Assembly (NCBI GenBank): GCA_036346405.1
Contig: CM070568.1
Coordinates: 37,482,820 to 37,546,819 of the forward strand
Direction: 5' to 3'
DNA: 64,000 nt
DNA from: Phyllostachys edulis
Taxonomy: Eukaryota; Streptophyta; Magnoliopsida; Poales; Poaceae
Positions 33,001 through 45,000 of this stretch are shown piece after piece. The notes beneath the pieces are model-generated. The model worked only from the letters and a program-made list of their open reading frames with translations. It did no database searches and was not told the DNA's origin. Every line of letters begins with the position of its first letter. Position 1 is the first letter of the stretch. A program made the translations under genes and the position numbers.

Positions 33001-36000
33001 CAAGGAGGATAAAAATGGCTTACTACTTCACCATAGAGTGCCGATAGGGAGCGTACATCAGCACCAGAAGCATTAATGAACTCCTTTAAAGTCTACATTG
33101 CATATAAGCAACAAATAAATAAAGACCCGTATTTACAAGAAAACAGTAAGTAATATGCTTGATGACATAACGAAAAATACAAAATACTAGTCACCTAAAA
33201 CACACAAACACACTCAAAACACCCAAAAAGGTTGGGTAAATGTACCTTACGGAAAACCTCAGAAACCAGCCCATCACTTTCCGAAGCAGTTAGTTCCTGT
33301 TCAACTTTCTCTAGCCCTTTTACCACTGCCTGCTGCTCCTCGGCCAATGCTCTCAGTTGCAACTGTTTAAAATAACTCCAGAATATTTAATAAATATTAT
33401 CCATATAAGTTATCCATACTAGTCACATATGCACAATACCTTTGAAGCAGCTTCCAAGCTGACAAGATCCTCATGAAAATCTAGTAGTTCTGGTGACTTC
33501 TCTGCAAGGGACTGAAGAACACTTAAACCAGTCATTTAAGTTTGGAAGCATACTGTATGGATGCAAAATAAGCAGCACGATGACAAGTGAAGTGACAACA
33601 TAACCAAGAAAATTACTGTCAACTGGTTTTCTTAATATTGACAACCCCTTGTAAATCTAAATGTCTGCATCTATCTTTACAGTAGTGCTCATATCATGAT
33701 CTGTGTTTCAGCATTAAACTAGCCATGTGCCTATACAATTCAAAAAAAGAGTTTGAATTAAAGAACCCTGTTTAACTCCGCCCGTGTAGTTTTCTACATA
33801 GCATGTCCCAAGCTAGGAAAAGGAAGAGAGTTGTGTTGGGCCCGGCGAGCCAACGTAAAAATCAAGCCACCTTTTCATGGAATGAAACCCAAAATTGATA
33901 ATTCGTTGGGGCGTAACCCTCTTAGCGACGCGCCATATCAGAACCCAGGTGTGGTGATAAATAAGCAAGGGCCGGGACATCACTCCCATAGTAACGCGCT
34001 ACATCGTCGTCCGGATGTAGTGGAAAATGTGCAAGGGTCTTCGCACTTTACTCGACGAGTGCGAGGGGCAAGGAAGCTAGCCGAGGAGAGTAGGATCCGT
34101 CAGGGTAGTTGGAATGTAGGGTCCTTAACAGGTAAGTTAAGAAAGTTAGTTGATACGGCATTTAAGAGACGTGTAAATGTCTTGTGCGTTCGAGACTAAA
34201 TGGATGGGTCAAAAGGCAAAGGAGGTGGAGTATACTGGCTATAAGTTGTGGTATACTGGAATAGAATGAAAAAGGAATAGAGTGGGCATCTTAATCGATA
34301 AGCGCCTCAAGAGCGGAGTTGTCGACCTAAGGAGACAGGGGGATAGGATTATCCTAGTCAAGCTAATCTTTGGCGACTTGGTTTTGAATGTTGTTAGCAC
34401 ATATGCTCCACAAGTAGGTCTAGATGAGACCGCTAAGAGGCAATTTTGGGAATACCTAGATGACATGGTTAGAAGTGTGCCTAATAGTGAGAAGCTTTTC
34501 TTAGGAGGCGATTTCAATGGTCATGTCGGTACAACTAGTGGGGGTTTCAAAGGGTGCATGGGGGTTTTGGTTGTGGTGATAAGAACTAAGAGAGAGAAGA
34601 TATCTTAAACTTTGTCGTAGCCTATGATCTCATGATAGCTAACACCTTTTTTAGAAAGAGACATTCTCATCTAGTTACCTTTAGTAGTGGGCAGCATTCT
34701 AGCCAAATCGATTTTGTCCTTATTAGGAGGGAGGACAAACGAGCCTGCATAGGCTGCAAGGTTATACCTGGAGAGTGTGTTGTCCAGCATCATGAGTTGG
34801 TAGTCTCCGACTTTTGTTTTAGGACACGGATTCGACAGGCTAAGGTTGCCAGAGCAACGAGGACGAAGTGGTGGAAACTCAAAGGGGACGCCTCACAGGC
34901 ATTTAAGGAGAGGATGATTGCGGAAGGGATATGGAACGTGGGAGAAGCGAATAGTATGTGGATAGAGATGGCACCTCGCATTAGGAAGGTGGCTACGGAG
35001 GTGCTTGGAGTGACCCGAGTGACAAGATGTGAACCTAAAGACACGTGGTGGTGGAACGAGGAAGTGCAAAAGGTTATCGAGGAGAAGAAGACATGCTACA
35101 AGCATATGCATCATGATAGGGGTGATGGCAATGTACAGAAATACAAAGCAGCAAAAAAGAAGGCAAAGAAAGCGATGAGTGAGGCACGAGGCAAGGCCTA
35201 TGAGGAGATTTACTAGAAATTAAGTACAAAGGAGGGCGAGAAGGATGTCTACAAGATGGCTAAACTTCGAGAAAGGAAGACAAGAGATTTCAACCAAGTT
35301 AAATGCATCAAAGACGACACTAATAGACTGTTGGTGAAAGACGATGAGATCAAGGATAGGTGGAGAGATTACTTTGACGAGCTGTTCAATCATAACAATG
35401 ACGATAGTATGATTGAACTGGATGATGCTTTTGATGACACCGATAGACGGTTTGTTCGAAGAATCCAAGCATCGGAAGTAAGAGAGGCCTTAAAAAGGAT
35501 GAAAGTAGGTAAGGCACTAGGGCCTGATAACATTCCTATCGAGTTGTGGAAATGCCTGGGAGAAGTGGCGATCGTTTGGCTAACTAATTTGTTCAATAGC
35601 ATTTTTAGGTTGAACAAGATGCTTAACGAGTGGCGAAGGAGCACATTAGTACCAATTTTCAAAAATAAAGGAGACATTCAAAGTTGTACTAATTATAGAG
35701 GAATTAAGCTCATGAGCCACACAATGAAGCTTTGGGAGCGAGTGATCGAACACCGTTTGAGAAGAGTGACTAACGTGACGACAAACCAATTTGGTTTTAT
35801 GCCTGGGAGGTCGACCACGGAGGCGATTTTCTTGACACGACAGTTGATGGAGAGGTATAGGGAGCAAAAGAAGGATCTTCACAGTGTTTATCGACTTGGT
35901 GCAAGTCTATGACAAAGTGCCAAAAAGGGTCATGTGGTTAACGCTCCAAAGGAAAAAAGTCCTAACAAAGTGTGTTACTCTAATTAAGGATATATACCAA

Positions 36001-39000
36001 AATGTTGTGACTAATGTCAGAACATGTGGTGGTGATACTAGTGACTTCCCTATTAAGATACACCAAGGGTTAGCGTTGAGCCCATACATTTTTGCCCTAG
36101 TGATGACGAGGTCACGCGGGACATACAAGGAGATATCCCTTGGTGTATGCTTTTCGCTGATGACGTAGTGTTAGTTGATGTGAGTAGGATAGGTGTCGAT
36201 ATGAATCTAGAGATGTGGAGGAAGACCTTAGAATCGAAGGGCTTTAGACTTAGTAGGACTAAAACTGAGTATATGAAGTGTGATTTCAGAGTTGCCAGGA
36301 CAGATGATGGAGATGTTAGTCTAGACGGACAAGTAGTGCCTAGAAAGGACATGTTTCGATATTTGGGATCAATGCTACAGTGGGACAGCGAGATTGATGA
36401 AGACGTGAGCCATAGGATTAGAGCGGGTGGGTGAAATGGCGCCAATCATCGAGTGTCCTGTGTGACAAAAAAGTCCTTCAAAAGTTAAAGGGTAAGTTTT
36501 ATAGGACGGCGATCAGACCTGCGATGCTATATAGAGTAGAATGTTGGGCGACTAAAAGACAACATATACAGAAGATGAGTGTAGCGGAGATGAGGATGAT
36601 GCGGTGGATATGTGGCCACACAAGACGAGATCGAATCCGCAATGATGATATACGTGATAAGGTGGGGGTAGCACCAATTGAAGAGAAGCTTGTCTAACAT
36701 CGCTTGAGATGGTTTGGACATCTCCAACGGAGGCCTTCTGAGGTATCGGTACGTAGTGGAATTTTAAGACGTACTGAAAACATAAGAAGAGGCAGAGGTC
36801 GACCAAGACTGACGTGGGAGGAAGCAGTTAAAAGAGATTTGAGGGATTGGAATGTAGCTAAAGAATTAGCTTTGGATAGGAGCGCATGGAAGTTAGCAAT
36901 CCATGTACCGGAACCATAAGAAGGTTTAGGGGCGGTACTTTAGGCTCTGAACTCAGATGGCAGGATGTATGGCTTAGGATTTTAGCCTTGTAGGTTTTTT
37001 TTATAAGGCTCTCGTCTCTTTGACCTTGAGGAGATTTCATTCCTAGCCTACCTCAACTTGTTTGGAACCAAAGGCTTTGTGGTGGTTGTTGTTGTAATTA
37101 AAGAACCCTTGTTTATTCCAAAAATAGACCTGGTCGAGATTAATAATATCTACAAATTTACATCCATATATAAAAGTTAATCGTATTATTTATTACCATG
37201 ACTCAGTTAGATTGACACATGGACTCTTTTTTTTAGGGAAAGAATGAGATACGGCCTAGTGCATGCATATAGATAATTTACAGCATTTTCAGATGAACAA
37301 TATCTTCTAAACTCTTGCTAGATTTTTTTTCATATAATGTATGGCAGTTATCTCCATACCTTACATAGGAAGTGCATTAATGTTGTTCTACCGTTAGTTG
37401 CACGGGTGTCTATAAGTTTTAGGAGACTGTCCAAGCGAAAACCAACAGCCTGACCTGCAAGAAAATAGCAAAAAAGAAATAACAAGAACTATTACTTTCT
37501 TCAAAAGGAAAATATGGGGTATAGGAAGTTAAAACTGTTTGGTGACCGACTGACCCTGAAGATACAAAAAGATGATATTAATACAATTTTGATCTAGGCC
37601 CCAAATAGTTTGACATTGCTCCATCTACAGAACAACTTATTTTCTTGATAGTGAAAGGATAGATAATATTGTACAATAAGTTGATCGCCGGAGCATTTTC
37701 CCTCCTAATATGGTGGTTAAAAATTATTCAAGAAATCTTGATGCTTTTCATCTAAACATATGTGTAGAAAACTTATTTCAAAGATATGCATAACCTCCAC
37801 AAGCTGAAGTCAGTTACCTCTTGGCGTTCCTTCATTTAGTGTATTCCCCATTAACAGAATGTTCTGCATGATCACCTTCAGCTTCTCAGAGCCTCTGAGC
37901 TGATCAGCATATCGAAGATGAGTTCTCGCATGCTAAACATGAATACCGAGTGTAAAAAAATTCGTAGTTACAATGTTTACCTCCTCACAAGCGGATGACA
38001 CAGTCTGCAAATTCTTTCTAACATCCCTAATCTAAGCGGGAAAGAAAACAGTGGAGAGTGAAAAAACCATGAACAATTCAAATGAGCAAAATCTCAAAAT
38101 TTTAACAGTGAATGACCTGTGACTGAAATTGAATCTTGAAAGAGAATATCCTAAACTTAGATTCAACCCTGGGCACCTTCATCAACTCTAGAAAGAACTG
38201 CAGAGGGGAAAGATAAATAGTAAGGTAAATCGAAATACAAAAGGTAACTTCTCATTTAAACTTCAGTTCAGACCAAACATGATTAGAAAAAGAAATATCT
38301 AACAATAAAGAAATCAATAATTATGTAAATAGCCGGTATGCATTTGTATCCTACGAAGAAAACTTAGATGAACATGAAATTTGCGCTGGAGTATATTTGT
38401 AAGCCAAAACATGGAGATTTACCTGCTCACACTTTCCAAGACTTTCTTTGTCTCCGCTGTAGTTCTGACAGCCAAAATGTGCAAAACAATTGACTTTACT
38501 TTTGCAGGAAATTCAGAGAAGAAAAGGATTCAAGATTATACAAGGGACACAGGAAAAATTTAAGAAAGTGTTAATTTGGAAACAACCTTTAGAAGCTCCA
38601 TCTCCTCTTTTGTTGGGCAAAACTTTATGAGATTTTCAACCTGATCAGCATCTAGAACCGAGTCGTCCAAGGCTAGAGCAGCACTCTGTTATGAGTAGAG
38701 AAAGTAAAGATATATGTACAATTACAATATAACAAAAACTGATGTGCAATCACGTGATTGACATATAAATAAATAAACAATGATGTTTTCCTGAATTAAC
38801 TGCACACTTTAAACCTTACTTGACTATTTAGTCACTCATTTCCAAACTGGATTATTTTTTGTGTAAACTTCCCGTAAAAAATAGGGAAATGATTTCAACA
38901 ATGAAGTAGCTTTAGTCACGGAGCGGGTTGAGTTCACCAAAAGGAGGTGATTCTGAACCTAAATATGCCAATGAGTTCAAGGCATACAATTCAGCTCTAA

Positions 39001-42000
39001 GAAAATGAACTAAATATGGTGTGTATTATGATAGTGATTGGATGAAGTATAAGTGGGACAACTGAGATTCAATAGCTGTACCATCTGCAAAATGCATTTT
39101 CAGTCCAAGGCCTTGGAGGCGGGTTCGGAAAATCGTCAGTTATTGGCCGATAACCACCCGGTAAATCGGAACGGTACCCTCTCCAGTATTGCAAAGAGGG
39201 TCCGGTTCACCCCCATTTACCACGACCTGGCTTGGTTCTGGTTTCTCTCTGGTTTCCAAGATCTGAAACCCTGCTTGGAAGGGACATGCAGACTGACTTG
39301 AAAACAAAAACAACCACAATAGCCAACGCAGCTGTCCTATACATATATTGGAGCAGGAAAATGCATCCAGCAGTTCAAAAAGTGCAGGTAGGAAATCCCA
39401 TTTTTTGCCACTGAAACCTATTGCCATTTTGTTTTAGCCACTTGGTCTCTCACTGGCATGCAGGCCCATATCTCACTAGTAAGTAAAAGAATCCAGTGGC
39501 AAAAAATTCCCAAAAATATATTGATAATTTGTTTGAGTTAGCTGCCCAATCTTCACACTATCACTTCAATAAAACTGATTAAAAACAAGCTAATCTGGAT
39601 CTTCTATGAACACTAAGGTGTATGCTTGCAATTGTATTGGAAGGAAAATAATTGCCCATGGTAACTGTTCGGTCACTTCAGTGGAAGCTTCTACACTGTT
39701 TACAAGGAACTGAAGCAATTAACAAACAGGCTTGCCCTTCCATGATAAGATACCTTGTGCTTCAAGAAATGCAAAGAGGAAAAAAAAACTAGTACCAACA
39801 TGCTTACCATCATATCAGAGAGTGGCATTTTGATTTTCGTCAACATTATCTCTGTGTTGTTGGCCCGCCTTATATCAATCTATGAATTTTTCAGACACCA
39901 ACAGAACTTTCAGGGAAAAAAAATGACATCACAAGTAAAGGACCTGAGTTTTATTGTCAGAGGCAATTAACAGAAAAAAGAACATCAATGCAAGCATATT
40001 AGAGCCAAAAGCAAAAGCTTACATTGAATTAGCTAAAAAATTAACATGGGCTATAAATACAAAATTGACTGTGAAACACCACCCTTTTCTTTTCCCAATG
40101 TTCAGGGCTAGGAGTAGAAAAATAAATTATGAATTAGGCTTTTCATACATATCTTAAAAATCGTTGGCCATATAAGATTAACGAAAACTGACTATTCAAT
40201 AATCGCAATTAATATGGATATTCCAATATTTCTGAAACAGATCTATTTACACCAAAACATAGTTTAGTTCATGAGAAGGCCCTTGCAAATTGCATGCTCG
40301 CACCTTTGCTATGATTCTAGTCTCACAGGGTAACTAGGAGGGGGGTGATATCAGCCTATTTTTGTTCATGACCTTACATGTGGTATACTAGAGAGCATGC
40401 ATTGTATAATGCTGGTTTATGACAAAAGTAATTAACATATTCTCAAATTGAATAGGACATTGCATTCTTCCTAAGCTGTATGGACTTGTCTTCAAAAAGG
40501 AAATTAATGATGTGGTGTACTATACACTTCCATGACACTAAGAAAATCATAAACATAGCAGAGGTAGATGAAACTCAAGACTGGGCAGTGTGTCTAGCAT
40601 ATCGAACTATTGGAGTAAATTACCAGGTGAACTTTGTCGGGTTTTGATCCAAGAGATTTTCCAGGCCCTTCTGATTTCGAGCCACCTTTTGTCTTTGGAG
40701 CAATAGTAAATAGAGACTGCAGTTCATTCACATCGAATTTGGAATAACTGCATAGATGGTGCTACCGGTTAGCAGAATAAGAATGTGAGAAATATACTTT
40801 GAATGCAACTAAAGTTAACAATCTGTAGAAAAAAATGTGGGGTTTGAATTTAGTTGATAGTGACATTTTATCATCAGAGCATTTTCCAATATAACTATAG
40901 TGAAAAAAAAGTTGAGAATTTATATCTTTTGGCGAACAAACAATTGAAATGACTGAGTACCTATTAGCGTCTGCTTGCTTTTGTAGTTCTGCCCATAAAC
41001 TTCCTTGCATTGCTCTTGTTACTTTGACCCAGTGCAGTGGTTTTAGAGATGACCTTCGTGCTGCAGTAGATGAGTTTGGGCCCAAGGCACGAGCAAGTCC
41101 ATGTCCTCTTCCACCAGGTGGAGTAGGCAAACCCCTTCCACCAGGAGGTGGAGGGGGGCCACCAGATACTCCAGGAGGCATTGGAGGAGCAGGTGCACCT
41201 GGAGGGGGAGGTGGGCCACCTACTCCTCCATGCCCTCTAGGGGGAGGCGGTGGTGGAGTCCCTCCATGCCCTCCGGGAGGAGGTGGAGGCGGTGCTCCAC
41301 CTCGAAATCCAGCTGGAGGTGGAGGAGGTGGAGTTCCTCCTAGCCCTCCAATAGGTGGTGGTGGAGGCGGAACTCCCCCAATTCCTCCAGGTGGAGGAGG
41401 AGGTGGAGGGGCCCCTCCGTATGCCCCAGGAGTTGGCGGTGGTGTTGGAGCCCCTTCGTATCCTCCGGGAGGTGGTGGCGGAGGTGGAGCTCCACCTTGA
41501 AATCCAGCAGGAGTTCCTCCTAGTCCTCCAATATGAGGCGGTGGAGGTGGAATACCCCCAAATACTCCAGGAGGAGGAGGTGGTGGTGGTGGAGCTCCTC
41601 CATGTCCTCCAAGAGGATGTGGTGGTGGAGGAATTCCCCCAGTTCCTCCAGTGAGTGAAGGCGGTGGAGCTCCTCTATGTTCTTCAGGAGGAGGAGGAGG
41701 TGGAATTCTTCGTGTTCCTTCAAGAAGAGGAGGTGGTGGTGGAAATGGAACTCCAATTTGACATTCAGGTAGAGGTGGAGATGGGCTTCTTTCAATACAA
41801 AGTGTAGGCAAAATTCCACTGCTTCTGCTTCCTCCAGGAGGTGGCGGTGGCGGCGGAATTCTTGCATCCCTTGTTGATGGTGGAGGTGGAACTATTACAT
41901 GATCCTCGGAAAAGGAAGGAGGAGGTGGAGTTGGTAAATCTTTACTAAAAGGAGGACAGGGTGGGGGTGGGGGTGCAATATGTTCTACAAAAGATGGCAG

Positions 42001-45000
42001 GGCCGGAGACAAAGGTGTTTGATGTCCTCCAAAAGGAGGTAGTGGTGGAGGTTGGGGTACAACATGCCTTGTAGGTGAATGTGGAGGCAAAGGCAAAATC
42101 ACTTCATGTTCTCGAGGCGGAGGTGGTGGAGGTGGAGTTGTATGTTTTCTAGGAAGAGATGGATGATGAGGGAGAAGAGGTGGAGGTGGAGCTGCCAAAC
42201 ATTCTCTAGGAAGAGGTGGAGGGGGGGGAGGAGGTGGAGGTAAAGATAAACACGGAGGTGCTACAAGTCCTCTAGGACAAGGTAGCGGTGGTGGAGGAGA
42301 AGAGGGTGTTATATTTTCTATAGGAAGATGTGGTGGTTGAGGTAAATGAGAAGATGGCACATGTGTTGTTGAAGGAATAAACAAGGACTGTGTTGAGGGT
42401 GGAGGTGAAGGTAGGAGCAAAGGTGGTGGCGATGGGGGTGAAGACAAGCGTGGTGGCAAAGATGGGGGTGGAGGGGGTGGAGAAGGGGAATGGCGACGTT
42501 GAGGGGTAAGTGATGGAAGAAAAAAAAAATCACACCCCACTAGGGATTGCACTGGTGAAATTCCACCGTGCCAACTGCAAAGTGGTGGTGGAGGTGGTGG
42601 AATTGGAATGCCTCCATGTTCTTTACTATGAATTGAGGAGGGTGAGACTCCATTGATTATTTCACACTCCAGTAACTCCTTGCATGCTTCCAAAGGAATG
42701 GATAATATTGTATGACCTAAAGGTTGTTCATGAGGTACTTCTTCTACAAATTTTGAACTTGAAGGATCATTTGTTACAAGAAGACATGGTGAGAGAGTTG
42801 AAGCTGTATCTTCAGTACTTTTGCACATATGTTGAACTGTATGTTCAGACTGTTGTGATGAAGATAATTCAACAACACTAGGAGATTTGAATAAAGCCAC
42901 TTGACTTGCTTCATGCCCTTCAAGAGAAGTAGGTGAAGTGGGGGGTTGTTGTTCCGGTGGCTTTGTTGGTTCTTTATATGGACAATCTGAAGAAGACTTT
43001 GAGCATACAAGTGTTACTGATTCAGTATCATTGCATATAATTGGCAATGGTAGCTGTGATAGTGGTGGTAGTGGAGGCGGAGGCGGGGGCGGAGGTGGTG
43101 GTGTACCATGTTGAGATGTTTTGGGAGATAAAGAACAATACACCATATGCAAGAAAGACTTTTTATCTTCACTAGTAGTTGGAACATCCATGCCAGTTAG
43201 TATATTTGGTCTACTTGCTACTTCTGCATCTATAAAATTAGAGGTTCCTAAGGGGAATTCTATTGTATCTACACTACTTTGAGAAGGTAAAGTTAGAGAG
43301 GAATCACCCAAGTCGAGAATAGTTTGTCTACAAGAAGGACTAGAGGAGCAAGACCCTTCAACTCTTCTTTGTTCATGTTCAGATATCAGGGTTATTGAAT
43401 TATTTTGAGTACAAAGAGCATGTGGAGGTGGAGTTGGGGATGGAGGGTGAGGGGCATACCTGTTGGAAGCAGGCAAAGGGAGAAAAGATAGACTACATGG
43501 ATGTAGATCCTTTTCCTGTGTCTTTGCTGGGTGGAGTTGTCGAGGTGGTGGTATTGGGGGAGGATGAGGGTTAACATGCTGTTGATGTTTGGCATACGAT
43601 GTTGGAGAAGAGGAAGTTGACATCTCTATATATTCTTCAAATGAAGATGAAGGCAGAGATGAAACAGTTCTAAGTGGTCGAGAGTGGGATGTACTAGAGA
43701 TGATACTTTCGATGATTTCAGGGATGTAGAGGATGGGGATGGTGGAGGCACATTCGATGAAACAAAAGCATCCCTTCCGCTTGTAGAAGGAACAGAGTTC
43801 TGATTAGATTCTGTTTGCAATGGAGATAGAAAGGACAAATCTGTGGATGCTGAACGAAGCATATTACGCCTGGGAGATAATGGAGCAAATAGACTACATG
43901 TTGACAAAGGAAGAAAAGCTTTTTTCTTTAGCACCAGTCGAGATGAGTCAGCTGTAACTGTACTTGCATTGGCACAAGTTAGAGCACCATTTGCTGCAAA
44001 GCTAGATCCTTCAGGTAGCATATTCACAGAAGAAATATTAGTTGGCTGGCTCTTCGAGTTGGATATCGAAGCCTCCATTCCCTCTGTTTGTTCTGCAGTA
44101 CCATTATTATTGGAAGCATCAGGATGCTTAATCTTTTCCTCGGCAGAACTTAAAACTAGGGAAGTGCTTGTGCTCTGCAGATGTGGTTTCTGACAATGGA
44201 AGCTCCACCTTGTTATTCTCATCTGTGGGCTCAAGCACTAGTACATTTGTGTCACTGATACTAGGTTTTTCTTTCTTCTTGTTGTCTTCTTGTTTGGTCA
44301 TTATGCCATTGCCATAAACAACAAATTCTTCTGGCAGTGCTATTTTTACTGCATCACCTAATTCAATTTCCATTGTATCTCCCTCCAGCACTAGTTTGGA
44401 AGTGGTGACTTCAGATATGATAACCTCTTTGATCATCTGTATGTCCTTTGGACTATTGGTTTCTGATATAATCACCTCTTTCACCAACACATTATCAGTC
44501 TGAGCCAAGTCTTGACAGGAATCCATCGTTTTATCCTGCTTGGAATTGCTGTTTTCGACAGCAGACATCCCTTTATCCATGTAGGTGTCAGAACTTGAAT
44601 TGCTGCTATCTCTGCCTCCATCTGTTGTACCTTCCAAACTTGAGTTCACTACTCCGATTCTGTTGTCATGAATAATATTGGCTTGAGCAGATGTGCATGC
44701 CTTTTCATCGTTTAATATTTCAAATGACAAACCCATATCATCAATTTTATTTACTTGTGATCCATCAATATCAATATCCAGCTCAAAATTGGAAAATGTT
44801 GAGATTTCCCTGAGTTCAGCGCTTGGAGCACAAACTGTAGAAGCTACAGAAAGAATATCAGCATCTTTCTGTCCATCTTGTGAGTCAGGATTACTGAAGA
44901 TTTCTTCTGCTTCAAAGAACTCGTCAGTAGAGCCAAATTCCATCTCATCATCATCATCATCAGGTGCAACTTGAGTGGACGCATCAGATTCGGCGTCAAG

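Larger units (their letters stand above)
33775..37095 (+). mobile_element. RTE-clade LINE in formin intron 12
   Basis: A non-LTR retrotransposon of about 3.3 kb, antisense to the formin. It is flanked by AATTAAAGAACCCTGTTTA (33756-33774) and AATTAAAGAACCCTTGTTTA (37096-37115), a 19-20-bp TSD differing by one T. It ends in GGTTGTTGTTGT rather than poly-A, as plant RTE elements do. Endonuclease and reverse transcriptase regions are both present. Confidence 0.9.

Noticed and set aside
39050..39420. Possible extra formin exon or captured gene between exons 6 and 7
   Set aside because: The frames here do not match formin, and exons 6 and 7 already join in phase; likely an unrecognised transposon fragment in the intron.
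40949..41867. Antisense open frames opposite the formin FH1 region (Gly-rich, up to 183 codons)
   Set aside because: They are mirror images of the PPPPPP/GG repeat and have no independent signal.
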